A stretch of 64,000 nucleotides of DNA from Shimia thalassica. GTDB lineage: Bacteria; Pseudomonadota; Alphaproteobacteria; Rhodobacterales; Rhodobacteraceae. Shown here piece by piece: positions 18,664 to 30,026 of the stretch. Position numbers and translations under genes: made by a program. The notes beneath the pieces were generated by a model that worked only from the letters and a program-made list of their open reading frames with translations, had not been told where the DNA came from and did not search any database. The DNA is taken from assembly GCF_001458215.1 (NCBI RefSeq), contig NZ_CYTW01000001.1, positions 1,054,001-1,118,000 on the forward strand, in the 5' to 3' direction. Numbering within the stretch: the first letter of the stretch is position 1; each line of letters opens with the position of its first letter.

Positions 18664-19569
18664 TCATCCCTGAAGAAGGGCAGGTTGGGCCACTTTTCGG
18701 ACAACGTCTGAAACCTGCAAAAGCCGATCTGTCATCGGCGTGCTGCGTCGCCAGACCATGCCAACTTTTCTCATGGGCTGAGGAGCCGCGAAATGCGCCA
18801 CTGAAACCGACGCCGACCGTGTTTCAACCGGAACGGCGATTTCAGGGATAAGGGTCACGCCGATCCCGGCACCGACCATTTGCACCAAAGTTGTCAGTGA
18901 ACTTCCATCAAGGCTCTCGCGTGGCAGGGCAGATTGAATGTTGCAAAACGACAGGGCCTGATCGCGAAAACAATGCCCTTCTTCGAGCAGCAACAGGCGC
19001 ATTTCGCGCAGGCTGCGACTGTCAGGAACCGGTTTGTCGTCGTCTTCGGCAGGGCGGACAAGCACAAACGCCTCATCAAACAATTCAACCTCTACAAATG
19101 CCGGTTCGGATACGGGCAGGGCCAGAATAGCGGCATCCAACCGCCCCTCAGACAGCTCTCGGATCAACTTTGACGTTTGAGTTTCGCGCAGTTGCAAGTC
19201 CATGCGTGGGTATTCATGGGTGAGATGCCCGATCAGTTTCGGCAAGAGATAGGGCGCAATTGTCGGAATGATCCCAAGGCGCAACCGTCCTGCAAGGTCT
19301 TGCTGGCTTGATCGGGCGAAATCACCCAAATCATCGACCGAGCGCAAAATATCTCGGACACGTTCGGCAATTTCTTCACCAAAGGCCGTCAGGCGCACTT
19401 GTCGTGCGCTGCGTTCAAACAGGGGAACACCCAGGTTTTCCTCCATTTCCTTGATCTGCACCGACAAGGCTGGCTGCGAAATCGAACAGGACTCGGCTGC
19501 ACGTCCGAAATGGCCCAACCGCGAAAGGGCGTCAAAATAACGAAGCTGGCGTAGGGTGAGATTTGTCAT
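18664..19569 (-). CDS. oxyR: OxyR-type LysR regulator (hydrogen peroxide sensor)
   Basis: A 301-residue LysR-family activator of peroxide defence. The N-terminal winged helix (LRQLRYFDALSRLGHFGRAAE) is followed by a substrate-binding-like domain. The redox cysteines are visible: Cys200 in EEGHCFRDQ and Cys209 in LSFCNIQ. They are nine residues apart, as in E. coli OxyR Cys199/Cys208. It is divergent from katG, the classic OxyR target arrangement in alphaproteobacteria, so it probably controls katG and itself from the 163-bp gap. Confidence 0.95.
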   Translation of the reverse strand: MTNLTLRQLRYFDALSRLGHFGRAAESCSISQPALSVQIKEMEENLGVPLFERSARQVRLTAFGEEIAERVRDILRSVDDLGDFARSSQQDLAGRLRLGIIPTIAPYLLPKLIGHLTHEYPRMDLQLRETQTSKLIRELSEGRLDAAILALPVSEPAFVEVELFDEAFVLVRPAEDDDKPVPDSRSLREMRLLLLEEGHCFRDQALSFCNIQSALPRESLDGSSLTTLVQMVGAGIGVTLIPEIAVPVETRSASVSVAHFAAPQPMRKVGMVWRRSTPMTDRLLQVSDVVRKVAQPALLQG

Positions 19570-21937
<2,368 letters not shown>

Positions 21938-21957
21938 GTGCTTTCAAAAGATGAATT

Positions 21958-21989
21958 GGGGCGCGGCCATTGCTGGTCGCGCCCCGTTT
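21958..21989 (+). terminator. katG terminator
   Basis: A 12-bp stem (GGGGCGCGGCCA / TGGTCGCGCCCC with one G-U pair) with a TTGC loop is followed by GTTTC and more T-rich sequence. It lies 20 bp past the katG stop codon. Confidence 0.85.
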
Positions 21990-22024
21990 CGTTTCTCTTA
22001 TCTGTGTCAAAGCCCAGAGCCGGA

Positions 22025-22618
22025 TCAATCGCTGTTTTTCAAAAGCAGACCGGCCACATAACGTGCCTCTTCCCGCGCATGGGCGGCATTTAGCGGGGCG
22101 GTAGATTGCGCGGCTTCCAACCAGACCCCGTCCATATAGCATTGCAATGCTTCGCGCAGGGCTTCTCGACGTTCGTGAGGAACCAGGGATCGCAATTCCG
22201 CGCGAAAATGGCTGGTGACGCGCGCACGGTTGATTCGATGCAGCCGCGCGAGCGAGTCGGTGTAGGGCGCGCTGGCCCAGAACTGCATCCAGAAGTTACA
22301 GTGCGCGACGGTATAAAACCGGTCATCAAAGTTTGCATCCAGCACAGCAATAAGGCGATCGCGTGGAGTTTGCGCAGTTGCGTATCGCTCGAGCATCGCG
22401 GTCTTCAGCAGGTTGAGAAGGCGCAGCATCGTCGCCTCCATCAGGTTTTCCTTGGTGCCGAAATAGTAGTTGATGCTCGCCGCGGTCGTACCGACCTCTT
22501 GGGCGATTTCCGTCATAGTGACAGCAGCATAGCCCCGTTTATGCACCGCGGTGATTGTCGCGGTGATCAGTTCGTCATGCCGAATATCTCGAATTCTTTG
22601 CCTGCCCATGAAGAGCAT
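22025..22618 (-). CDS. betI: TetR-family choline-responsive repressor BetI
   Basis: A TetR-type repressor of about 197 residues. The N-terminal helix-turn-helix (AVTMTEIAQEVGTTAASINYYFGTKENLMEAT) and a BetI-like C-domain (NFWMQFWASAPYTDSLARLHRINRARV) are clear. It should repress choline uptake and oxidation genes until choline is present. It is divergent from the BCCT-betB-betA genes. The start is uncertain: ATG at 22618 has AGGG nine bases upstream, ATG at 22609 gives MGRQRIRD, and a longer start at 22645 is less likely. Confidence 0.92.
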   Translation of the reverse strand: MLFMGRQRIRDIRHDELITATITAVHKRGYAAVTMTEIAQEVGTTAASINYYFGTKENLMEATMLRLLNLLKTAMLERYATAQTPRDRLIAVLDANFDDRFYTVAHCNFWMQFWASAPYTDSLARLHRINRARVTSHFRAELRSLVPHERREALREALQCYMDGVWLEAAQSTAPLNAAHAREEARYVAGLLLKNSD

Positions 22619-22677
22619 TCTCGCAAGCCCTACGCGCACTCGCAACAGGTTTTGTGCCGCATTCTTCGTGTAAAAAC

Positions 22678-22693
22678 TTGAATGATCATTTAA
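22678..22693. promoter_or_regulatory. Candidate BetI operator
   Basis: The near-perfect palindrome TTGAATGATCATTTAA, centred on AATGATCATT, lies between betI and the BCCT gene. TetR-family repressors bind such short palindromes, and its position suits repression in both directions. Assignment to BetI is inference. Confidence 0.6.
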
Positions 22694-22783
22694 AAAACTA
22701 TTTTGGCATTTAGATAAATCCTGCTAGGGTCCCATTCCATCATAAACATGGGGCCAAAAGGTCCCAGAATGAGGGACATTTTA

Positions 22784-23995
22784 ATGCTCACAACGATCCT
22801 TTCAGTGGGGATACTGCTGGCCTTTGCGCTGATTGCGTTTTGCCTGATCAAGTGGTGGGGCGTGCGCAACGTCGGCGTCACACCCGTTCACCTTTTCACG
22901 TTCATTGCGATCTTGTTCACTTCGGGTCTGGATGTGGGGCTCATCATGTTCCCCCTGACCGAATTTCCGGTCTATGCCGATACTGCAGCGGCCCCCGAAT
23001 ACGGGTTTGCCAACCCGCTTGCGATCGAGTTCGGGTTCTGGGGCTTTTTGATCTGGGGCTTCTATTTCCTGACCGCGTTCTATTTCTGTGTGATCGAACC
23101 GCGCGTCGGTTTCTTTGAAATTCCTGTTGTGAAGCTGATCAACAACATCGTCATTTTGGGCACCTGTGCGTTTACCGGTTACCTGTTCCTGACGTATCTG
23201 CCGTTTTATGCGACAGGGATCATCGGTGACGGTGAAACGCTAAGCTGGCACTTTTACGCCATTGTGTTTCTTACAATTGCTTTGGCAACGTACAGCTCGA
23301 CGGATATCAAATATGTCCGCGTTCTGTCCTTGGCGTCGACCTGGCTGTTCTTTGCGTTGATCGCGGGAATGTGGGCCGCCGCCGCCATGGGCTTTGACGG
23401 GTTGCTGGGCACTATGGGTCTTGTTGGGGAATACTTCACCAACATCGACAAGTTTGTTCTGCCCATCAATGACTATCACCAGTTTTATCTGTTCTGGTGG
23501 TTCGCCTGGTCGATCATGATTGGCCAGTTTACCTCGCGTTTTGTGGGCGGGCTGAAAACATGGCAGGTGCTTCTGGCGCTTCTGATTTTCCCGTCGATCC
23601 CGTTGTTGGTCTGGTTCTCTGTGTTGCACTACTACTGGGCAAACGAATTGGCGACCGGAGGCCTTATTGCGATATCGATGCTGGTGGTTGGCGTAACCTT
23701 CGTCATCAACTCGCTCGACTCCTTGATCCGCCTTTATACCGACAACCTGAACCTGACCTCAGAACGTCTTGGTAAACCGGTTTATCTGCTTCTGAATATT
23801 CTGGCCTTGTTTGGACTGGTCATCCTGTTCAAGTCGGGCTGGATGCAGATCGAATGGATCGGGTCGATCGTGATTGGCATCTACTTTGCCTGCGTCTTCT
23901 ACATCGCGTTCTTCAAACGCAAAGAAGTCATGGCCATCACGTCTTCACCCGAAGATCGTAACCTCGATTTCCACAAAATCGAAACGACCCACTAA
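22784..23995 (+). CDS. Short BCCT-like carrier, probable choline/betaine uptake
   Basis: A 403-residue polytopic membrane protein with about 10-12 hydrophobic segments. The region [19 protein letters not shown] followed by a WFSVL helix matches the TM8-TM9 signature of betaine/choline/carnitine transporters (BCCT), where FYWAWWISWSPFVG is usual. The protein is shorter than typical BCCTs (500 or more residues) and its N-terminal half is less recognisable, so it is a divergent member. I chose the ATG at 22784 because AGGGA sits 7 bases upstream; in-frame ATGs at 22748 and 22769 lack one. Position before betB and betA and divergent from betI points to choline import. Confidence 0.78.
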   Translation: MLTTILSVGILLAFALIAFCLIKWWGVRNVGVTPVHLFTFIAILFTSGLDVGLIMFPLTEFPVYADTAAAPEYGFANPLAIEFGFWGFLIWGFYFLTAFYFCVIEPRVGFFEIPVVKLINNIVILGTCAFTGYLFLTYLPFYATGIIGDGETLSWHFYAIVFLTIALATYSSTDIKYVRVLSLASTWLFFALIAGMWAAAAMGFDGLLGTMGLVGEYFTNIDKFVLPINDYHQFYLFWWFAWSIMIGQFTSRFVGGLKTWQVLLALLIFPSIPLLVWFSVLHYYWANELATGGLIAISMLVVGVTFVINSLDSLIRLYTDNLNLTSERLGKPVYLLLNILALFGLVILFKSGWMQIEWIGSIVIGIYFACVFYIAFFKRKEVMAITSSPEDRNLDFHKIETTH

Positions 23996-24001
23996 GCCAA
24001 A

Positions 24002-24030
24002 ACGGGTCCGGCACTGGTCGGGCCCGTCTT
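24002..24030 (+). terminator. Hairpin after the BCCT-like gene
   Basis: A 9-bp stem (ACGGGTCCG / CGGGCCCGT, one G-U pair) with a GCACTGGT loop, then CTTATTCGTTT. It may attenuate read-through from the transporter into betB. Confidence 0.7.
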
Positions 24031-24098
24031 ATTCGTTTGGACCTTTTATCGATCAACCCAAGGCCGGAATTTGCGGCCGCAGCGGACGGAGCCTGAAA

Positions 24099-25550
24099 AT
24101 GGAAACGCAACCGAAAGCCAGCCATTTTATCAATGGCACATATGTCGAAGATACCAACGGCACGCCGATTCCTGTGATCTATCCTGCGACGGGAGAGGTC
24201 ATTGCAACCGTTTACGCGGCAACGCCAGAGGTGCTGGACCAAGCCGTTTCTGCTGCTCAGGCCGCACAAGAAGCATGGGGCGCGATGACGGGCACCGAAC
24301 GCGGCCGCATCCTGCGCCGTGCCGCAGACCTGATGCGCGAGCGTAATCATGAACTGTCGGTTCTTGAGACCTATGACACTGGAAAACCCTTGCAGGAAAC
24401 GCTGGTGGCGGATGCAACGTCTGGCGCGGATGCGCTGGAATATTTCGGTGGTCTGGCGGCGACCCTGACCGGCGAACATATCCCGCTGGGTGAGGATTGG
24501 GTCTATACCGTGCGCGAACCTTTGGGCGTCTGCGTCGGCATCGGCGCGTGGAACTATCCAACCCAAATCGCCTGCTGGAAGGGCGCGCCAGCGCTGGCCT
24601 GTGGCAACGCCATGATCTTCAAACCCTCCGAAACCACGCCGCTTTGCGCGCTGAAAGTTGCGGAAATCCTTGTCGAGGCAGGCTTGCCTGCGGGTCTTTA
24701 CAATGTGGTGCAGGGCATGGGCGAAGTGGGTGGTGCGCTTGTCACCGATCCGCGCGTCGACAAAGTGTCGCTGACGGGGTCTGTTCCAACAGGTAAAAAG
24801 GTGTATGCGGCTGCCGCATCCGGCATGAAACATGTCACCATGGAACTGGGCGGCAAATCACCTTTGGTGATTTTTGACGATGCTGATCTCGACAACGCCG
24901 TTGGCGGTGCGATCAATGGTAATTTCTATTCCTCGGGTCAGGTCTGTTCGAACGGCACCCGCGTGTTTGTCCAGAAGGGTATCAAGGAAGCTTTCCTGAA
25001 ACGGCTGGCCGAGCGTCTCGAAAATGCCGTGCTGGGCGATCCTTTGAACGAAGACACCAACTTTGGCCCGATGGTTTCGGAACGCCAGATGGAAATCGTC
25101 AAAAGCTATATCGCAAAGGGCAACGAAGAAGGCGCGCGCCTTGTTGCGGGTGGCGGGCAGCTGGACAAGGATGGATTTTGGCTCGAGCCGACCGTGTTTG
25201 CCGATGTGACCGATGATATGACCATCGCCCGCGAAGAGATCTTTGGGCCGGTCATGGCGGTTCTGGATTTCGAAGACGAGGCCGAAGTCATCGCACGTGC
25301 CAATGATACCGAATATGGCCTGTCTGCCGGTGTCTTTACCAATGACATCAGCCGCGCCCACCGCGTGATTGGCAAGCTGCAAGCAGGCAGCTGTTTTATC
25401 AACTCGTACAATGACGCACCCGTGGAAGCGCCCTTTGGCGGGGTAAAGGCGTCCGGTGTTGGCCGCGAAAACTCAAAAGAAGCCATCCAGCATTATAGCC
25501 AGGTGAAATCCGTCTATGTGCGCATGGGTGATGTAGAGGCGGCGTTCTAA
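24099..25550 (+). CDS. betB: Betaine-aldehyde dehydrogenase BetB
   Basis: A 483-residue NAD(P)-dependent aldehyde dehydrogenase that oxidises betaine aldehyde to glycine betaine. The catalytic glutamate is in [13 protein letters not shown] and the catalytic cysteine in [14 protein letters not shown] near residue 285. The cofactor glycine motif is [11 protein letters not shown] near 230. The start at 24099 (METQPK) has an ACGGAG site 7 bases upstream; the in-frame extension to 23874 overlaps the transporter gene and reads as non-family sequence. It forms the choline oxidation unit with betA, 65 bp downstream. Confidence 0.96.
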   Translation: METQPKASHFINGTYVEDTNGTPIPVIYPATGEVIATVYAATPEVLDQAVSAAQAAQEAWGAMTGTERGRILRRAADLMRERNHELSVLETYDTGKPLQETLVADATSGADALEYFGGLAATLTGEHIPLGEDWVYTVREPLGVCVGIGAWNYPTQIACWKGAPALACGNAMIFKPSETTPLCALKVAEILVEAGLPAGLYNVVQGMGEVGGALVTDPRVDKVSLTGSVPTGKKVYAAAASGMKHVTMELGGKSPLVIFDDADLDNAVGGAINGNFYSSGQVCSNGTRVFVQKGIKEAFLKRLAERLENAVLGDPLNEDTNFGPMVSERQMEIVKSYIAKGNEEGARLVAGGGQLDKDGFWLEPTVFADVTDDMTIAREEIFGPVMAVLDFEDEAEVIARANDTEYGLSAGVFTNDISRAHRVIGKLQAGSCFINSYNDAPVEAPFGGVKASGVGRENSKEAIQHYSQVKSVYVRMGDVEAAF

Positions 25551-25615
25551 GCACGCTTTTGAACAAGACCAACCCGTCGCTTTGCTCAAGAAAGGGCGGG
25601 CTTGAGGAGAAGAAA

Positions 25616-27274
25616 ATGCAAGCGGATTACGTAATCGTAGGAGCAGGGTCAGCAGGCTGCGCAATCGCCTATCGCCTGTCAGAAGCCGGTGAAAAGGTCC
25701 TTGTGATCGAACATGGGGGCACGGATGCCGGCCCGTTGATCCAGATGCCTGCCGCTCTGAGCTATCCCATGAATATGGGGCTATACGATTGGGGGTATAA
25801 AACCCTTCCCGAACCACATCTGGGGGGGCGGTCACTGGTCACCCCGCGCGGCAAGGTGGTCGGTGGATCAAGTTCGATCAACGGCATGGTCTATGTACGC
25901 GGCCACGCCGGAGACTATGACCATTGGGAAGAAAGCGGTGCAACCGGCTGGGGCTATGCCGATGTGCTGCCCTATTTCAAACGCATGGAAAGCTGGCACG
26001 ATTGTGATCAGGGAGGTGATCCGGATTGGCGTGGCAAGGACGGCCCGCTGCATATCACGCGCGGGCCCCGCGATAACCCGCTGCATGATGCCTTTGTCGA
26101 ATCCGGACGTCAGGCCGGATACCCCGTGACCTCAGACTATAACGGTGAACAACAAGAGGGCTTTGGCCCGATGGAGATGACCGTTTGGAAAGGGGTGCGC
26201 TGGTCAGCGGCAAACGCCTATCTCAAGCCCGCCCTGAAGCGGGACAATTGCGAGATGATCCGCGGCCTTGCGCGCAAGGTTGTGATCGAAAACGGTCGCG
26301 CAGTCGGGGTTGAAATCGAACGGGGCGGCAAAGTCGAAGTGATCCGCGCCGAAAAAGAGGTAATCCTGTCTGCGTCGTCTTTGAATTCGCCCAAGTTGTT
26401 GCTGCTCTCGGGCATTGGCCCTGCACAGGATCTGGCCAAGCACGGCATTGACGTGGTGGCAGATCGCCCCGGTGTGGGCAAAAACCTGCAGGATCACCTC
26501 GAGCTGTACCTGCAAGTGGCCAGCAAGCAACCGATCACCCTTTACAAATACTGGAACCTGATCGGCAAAGGCATGATCGGGGCCCAGTGGTTGTTCACGA
26601 AAAAGGGGCTTGGTGCCTCGAACCAGTTTGAAAGCGCCGCCTTCATCAGATCGAAAGAGGGTGTCAAATATCCCGACATCCAGTACCACTTCCTGCCGAT
26701 TGCCGTGCGTTATGACGGTCAGGCCGCCGCAGAGGGGCATGGTTTTCAGGCCCACGTCGGCCCAATGCGCAGCCCGTCGCGCGGAGAGGTCACACTGGCC
26801 AGCAGCGATCCCAAAGACGCGCCGAACATCCTGTTCAACTATATGGCGCACGAGGAAGATTGGGAGGATTTCCGTAAATGCATACGCCTCACACGCGAAA
26901 TATTTGCGCAAGAGGCGTTCAAACCGTTTGTGAAGCATGAGATCCAGCCCGGCGATGCGGTGCAGTCCGACGAGGAACTGAATGCCTTTATCAAAGAGCA
27001 TGCCGAAAGCGCCTATCACCCCTGTGGCACCTGTATGATGGGCGCCAAGGATGATCCCATGGCCGTTGTCGATCCCGAATGCAGGGTCATCGGTGTGGAC
27101 GGCTTGCGTGTTGCGGACAGTTCCATTTTCCCGCGGATTACCAACGGAAACCTGAATGGTCCGTCCATCATGACCGGGGAAAAAGCCGCTGATCATATCT
27201 TGGGGAAAACCATGTTGCCGCCTGCAAATGACGTGCCATGGTTCAATCCGGATTGGAAAACCAGCCAACGCTAA
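25616..27274 (+). CDS. betA: Choline dehydrogenase BetA
   Basis: A 552-residue GMC-family FAD flavoprotein that oxidises choline to betaine aldehyde at the membrane. The N-terminal FAD-binding Rossmann motif [15 protein letters not shown] is at residues 4-18. The GMC signatures [18 protein letters not shown] near 85 and [14 protein letters not shown] near 262 are present. The C-terminal active-site region [11 protein letters not shown] near 468 carries the catalytic histidine. The start at 25616 has a strong GAGGAG site. Follows betB in the same orientation. Confidence 0.96.
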   Translation: MQADYVIVGAGSAGCAIAYRLSEAGEKVLVIEHGGTDAGPLIQMPAALSYPMNMGLYDWGYKTLPEPHLGGRSLVTPRGKVVGGSSSINGMVYVRGHAGDYDHWEESGATGWGYADVLPYFKRMESWHDCDQGGDPDWRGKDGPLHITRGPRDNPLHDAFVESGRQAGYPVTSDYNGEQQEGFGPMEMTVWKGVRWSAANAYLKPALKRDNCEMIRGLARKVVIENGRAVGVEIERGGKVEVIRAEKEVILSASSLNSPKLLLLSGIGPAQDLAKHGIDVVADRPGVGKNLQDHLELYLQVASKQPITLYKYWNLIGKGMIGAQWLFTKKGLGASNQFESAAFIRSKEGVKYPDIQYHFLPIAVRYDGQAAAEGHGFQAHVGPMRSPSRGEVTLASSDPKDAPNILFNYMAHEEDWEDFRKCIRLTREIFAQEAFKPFVKHEIQPGDAVQSDEELNAFIKEHAESAYHPCGTCMMGAKDDPMAVVDPECRVIGVDGLRVADSSIFPRITNGNLNGPSIMTGEKAADHILGKTMLPPANDVPWFNPDWKTSQR

Positions 27275-27371
27275 AAAAGGTGACTCAATCGTCTGTTTTT
27301 TGATCCCTGTCAAAGTCTCTGGTCCCCGACCAAAGCTAACGTTCAGAGGAACAAGAAAAGGAGCGCAAACA

Positions 27372-27611
27372 ATGTCTCACGTCCCCCATGAACTCGCCGA
27401 GGAATTTCCGGAATTCGTCGAAAAGATGAGCGAACTGAAAGTTTCAGATGCCCATTTTGCGAAGATGTTTGACGACTATCATGAACTCAATCGCAAGGTG
27501 CACCGCGCCGAGACCAACGTCGAGCCTCGGGAAGAGTTGTCAGAAGTTGACCTGCGCAAGCGGCGTGGCTCGCTGAAAGACGAGATCTATGCCTATCTCA
27601 AGGCGCTTTGA
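27372..27611 (+). CDS. YdcH/DUF465 small coiled-coil protein
   Basis: A 79-residue all-helical protein of the YdcH (DUF465) family. The signature FDDYHELNRKVHRAE and the C-terminal LRKRRGSLKDEIYAYL are typical. The function of the family is unknown. The ATG at 27372 gives the normal family length; an upstream in-frame start lies in non-coding sequence. The 3' end overlaps the convergent hydrolase gene by 19 bp. Confidence 0.88.
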   Translation: MSHVPHELAEEFPEFVEKMSELKVSDAHFAKMFDDYHELNRKVHRAETNVEPREELSEVDLRKRRGSLKDEIYAYLKAL

Positions 27612-28405
27612 TCGATAAAACGCCAAAGGCGCGGCAGGGTATCGGATCTCCAGAGATCTGAGTGACCTGCACCTTTGACAGCGAAAAAATCCTTGTTGGA
27701 TGTAGGGGCGGCAGAGAAAATCTGTCGCCCCTGTTCTATGGGGATCAGCGTATCGTTGGTGCCGTGCAGGATCAGCAGGCGCACATCCAGTGCGGTTTCG
27801 GCGCGCTCAAGGCTGTGCCAAGTGTTTGAAATCTTCTCTGCCATTGCGCCGGTGCCGGGATAGTGGAATTCGGCCAAATCGGGGATCGATGTGAACGGGG
27901 CCTCGAGGATTATCGCTGCCGGTTTGCGGGGGGCAATCCGGTCTGCAAGGGCAATCGAAACAGCGGTGCCCAAGGATTCGCCATAGATCACCAGCGCCGT
28001 GTTTTCCGCAATGGCATCATAGACCTCGATCGCGTCCGAAATGAGCGCCTTTTCGGAAGGAGTGCCGTCGCTGCCAGATGAGCCGCGATAGCCCATCGCG
28101 ACAAGCCCATACCCTCTGTCGATAAAGCGCTTGAACCGGCCGGACCGGCTGGCGAGGTTTCCGGCGTTCCCATGTAGGTAAAAGAGTGTCGGCTTGTTCT
28201 CGGCGGCTTTGGTTGTCCAGATCACCACTTCGGATGCGCCAACAGACTGGCGATGGGCGCGCACCTCTGGCAGCCCCAGAGATGTGGGCGACACTTCTGT
28301 TGAATCAAACGGATAGATAATCCACCGTTCGGCCATATTGCCCAAGGCAACGGTCCCCAGCACCAAAATGCCCAGCACCAGAATTAATCGAAAAACTATA
28401 CGCAT
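27593..28405 (-). CDS. Membrane-anchored alpha/beta hydrolase (BEM46-like)
   Basis: A 270-residue alpha/beta hydrolase. An N-terminal hydrophobic helix (about 5-24) may anchor it to the inner membrane. The oxyanion motif LHGNAGN is near residue 78, the nucleophile elbow YGESLGTAV near 142, the aspartate probably in HGTNDTLIP near 215, and the histidine in GAGHSDLW near 246, so the catalytic triad is complete. Related proteins (BEM46/YfhR) have unknown substrates. It converges on and slightly overlaps the YdcH gene. Confidence 0.85.
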   Translation of the reverse strand: MRIVFRLILVLGILVLGTVALGNMAERWIIYPFDSTEVSPTSLGLPEVRAHRQSVGASEVVIWTTKAAENKPTLFYLHGNAGNLASRSGRFKRFIDRGYGLVAMGYRGSSGSDGTPSEKALISDAIEVYDAIAENTALVIYGESLGTAVSIALADRIAPRKPAAIILEAPFTSIPDLAEFHYPGTGAMAEKISNTWHSLERAETALDVRLLILHGTNDTLIPIEQGRQIFSAAPTSNKDFFAVKGAGHSDLWRSDTLPRLWRFIDQSALR

Positions 28406-28449
28406 CGCGGGTTGTTTCTTTCTTGAGGCGATCCAGGCGGCAAAGATTG

Positions 28450-29850
28450 TCAGCCGACTTCATAGGGCAAAATACCCCGTTCGTTTTCATTGATAGTCAA
28501 CTGGCGCTCAAGCGGGGGGACAGACCGTTGGTGACAATCGGCACGCTCGCAGATACGGCATGAGATCCCGATCGGCGAAAAGGCCTCTGGCATCGACATA
28601 TCCATGTGATCTGCATAGACCAAGGCGTCCGCGTGGCGGATTTCGCAGCCCAAGGCGATGGCGTACCGTCGAACCGGCGCACCATAGTGTCCGCCCGTTT
28701 TCGAGACGTCCCGCGCAAGGCTGAAGTAACGCACACCATCAGGGGTTTCCGCCAGCTGGCGCAAGAACCGTCCGGGGGTTTCAAAGGCGCGGTGCACATT
28801 CCAGAGCGGGCAGGCGCCCCCGAAACGGGCAAACTGCAATCGGGTGGCCGAATGGCGTTTGGTAATTGTACCCGCTTGATCGACCCGCACAAAAAAGAAC
28901 GGGATTCCTTTGGCCCGCGGGCGTTGCAGCGTCGAAAGGCGGTGGGCGACTTGTTCAATCGAGGCGCCAAACCGGTTGGCCAGAATTTCAAGATCATGGC
29001 GCGTCTCGCGGGCGGCCATCAGAAATATCTCATAGGGCATCATCGCAGCCCCCGCGAAATAGTTGGCGAGGCCGATTTTGGCGATGGCGCGGGCGGCGTC
29101 GGTTTGAAAACGCGCAAAATCCAAAGTGGCTTCCAAGAGTTTGCCCGACAGCAACAGCGCCACCTGCAACAGCATCTGGAATGTCTGGGTTTCGGTTGTG
29201 GCGCGGCCCGAAATGAAAAGGGTACGAGAGTTCGGATCAAAATGGCGAAGCTGGTCCACATCCGCGATTTCAACGGACACGCCTTTGGAGTTGAGGGCAT
29301 TTATGGCACCGCGCCGGATGCCGCCTTCTGATTTCGCGCGTTTGGCAAAGTTTTCGGCGGCGCGGTCAACGGCATCAATATAGTTGTCGCAATAGTGAAA
29401 GAAGTCGCGCACCTCGTCCCATGGGCTGGGCTGCATTTGCACATCCTGACGGCCCAGAGCTTCGTCAAGCGAGGCCAGCCGTTCGTGCGTTTGGCGATAG
29501 GCGCGATGCAGTTCGAGAAACGCTCGCGCCAGTGCCGGCGCGTTAGACGCGGTGAGACGCAAATCGGCAAGCGGGGCGGTCGTGTCGGCAAGGACGGGAT
29601 CGGCCATTGCTTCGCGCATGTCGCTGACAAGGCGTTCGCTGTCGCCGGTGCTGAGTTCGGTCACATCCAGACCGAATTCCTGCGCCAATGCCAAAACAAC
29701 CGTGGTCGACACCGGTCTGTTGTTGTTCTCCATCTGGTTCAAATAGGGCAGGGACACACCCAGCTTCTGTGCGAATTCCTTTTGGGTGAGCCCGAGACGG
29801 GTGCGGATTTCGCGTAGCTTTGCGCCGGCATAGAGTTTTTGAGTGGCCAT
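28450..29850 (-). CDS. pccR: ScfR-family regulator of propionyl-CoA metabolism (PccR)
   Basis: A 466-residue short-chain fatty acyl-CoA regulator. An XRE helix-turn-helix lies at about residues 8-62 (LGLTQKEFAQKLGVSLPYLNQMENNNRPVS), then an ImmA/IrrE-like middle region, and a C-terminal DUF2083 domain with a cysteine cluster (ISCRICERADCHQR near 440). PccR of Rhodobacter sphaeroides belongs to this family and activates propionyl-CoA carboxylase genes. Here pccB, pccA and scpA follow within 10 kb. I chose the ATG at 29850 because TTTGCAAA lies 43 bp upstream; a start at 29886 would place that element almost at the start codon. Confidence 0.9.
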   Translation of the reverse strand: MATQKLYAGAKLREIRTRLGLTQKEFAQKLGVSLPYLNQMENNNRPVSTTVVLALAQEFGLDVTELSTGDSERLVSDMREAMADPVLADTTAPLADLRLTASNAPALARAFLELHRAYRQTHERLASLDEALGRQDVQMQPSPWDEVRDFFHYCDNYIDAVDRAAENFAKRAKSEGGIRRGAINALNSKGVSVEIADVDQLRHFDPNSRTLFISGRATTETQTFQMLLQVALLLSGKLLEATLDFARFQTDAARAIAKIGLANYFAGAAMMPYEIFLMAARETRHDLEILANRFGASIEQVAHRLSTLQRPRAKGIPFFFVRVDQAGTITKRHSATRLQFARFGGACPLWNVHRAFETPGRFLRQLAETPDGVRYFSLARDVSKTGGHYGAPVRRYAIALGCEIRHADALVYADHMDMSMPEAFSPIGISCRICERADCHQRSVPPLERQLTINENERGILPYEVG

Positions 29851-29893
29851 AGTTTCTGACGTCCATAAGCTGGTTTGCTGCTGCAAATATAGG

Positions 29894-29901
29894 TTTGCAA
29901 A
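29894..29901. promoter_or_regulatory. TTTGCAAA element upstream of pccR
   Basis: A perfect 8-bp palindrome TTTGCAAA just upstream of pccR, flanked by a partial copy CTGCAAAT at 29881-29888. From memory, R. sphaeroides PccR binds two TTTGCAAA copies spaced by 4 bp. The spacing here differs, so this is a candidate autoregulatory site only. Confidence 0.5.
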
Positions 29902-29980
29902 TCTTGCACGTCACCTGCTTTATGAGCGCACCACTCCCGCCATTTTCAGGGCCTGGTGGCCCTTGCCAAATGTTGGGCCA

Positions 29981-29999
29981 CGCCGCGCGGTGCGCGGCG
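29981..29999 (-). terminator. Hairpin downstream of the Bcr/CflA exporter gene
   Basis: A perfect 8-bp G+C stem (CGCCGCGC / GCGCGGCG) with a GGT loop lies downstream of the exporter gene's stop. An A8 run (T8 on the minus strand) comes before rather than after the stem, so this is not a classical terminator. Confidence 0.4.
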
Positions 30000-30026
30000 G
30001 TTGCGCGTCACGAAAAAAAAGAGGGA

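Noticed and set aside
26204..27313. 369-codon minus-strand frame inside betA
   Set aside because: Antisense shadow of a complete GMC oxidoreductase; no recognisable domain.
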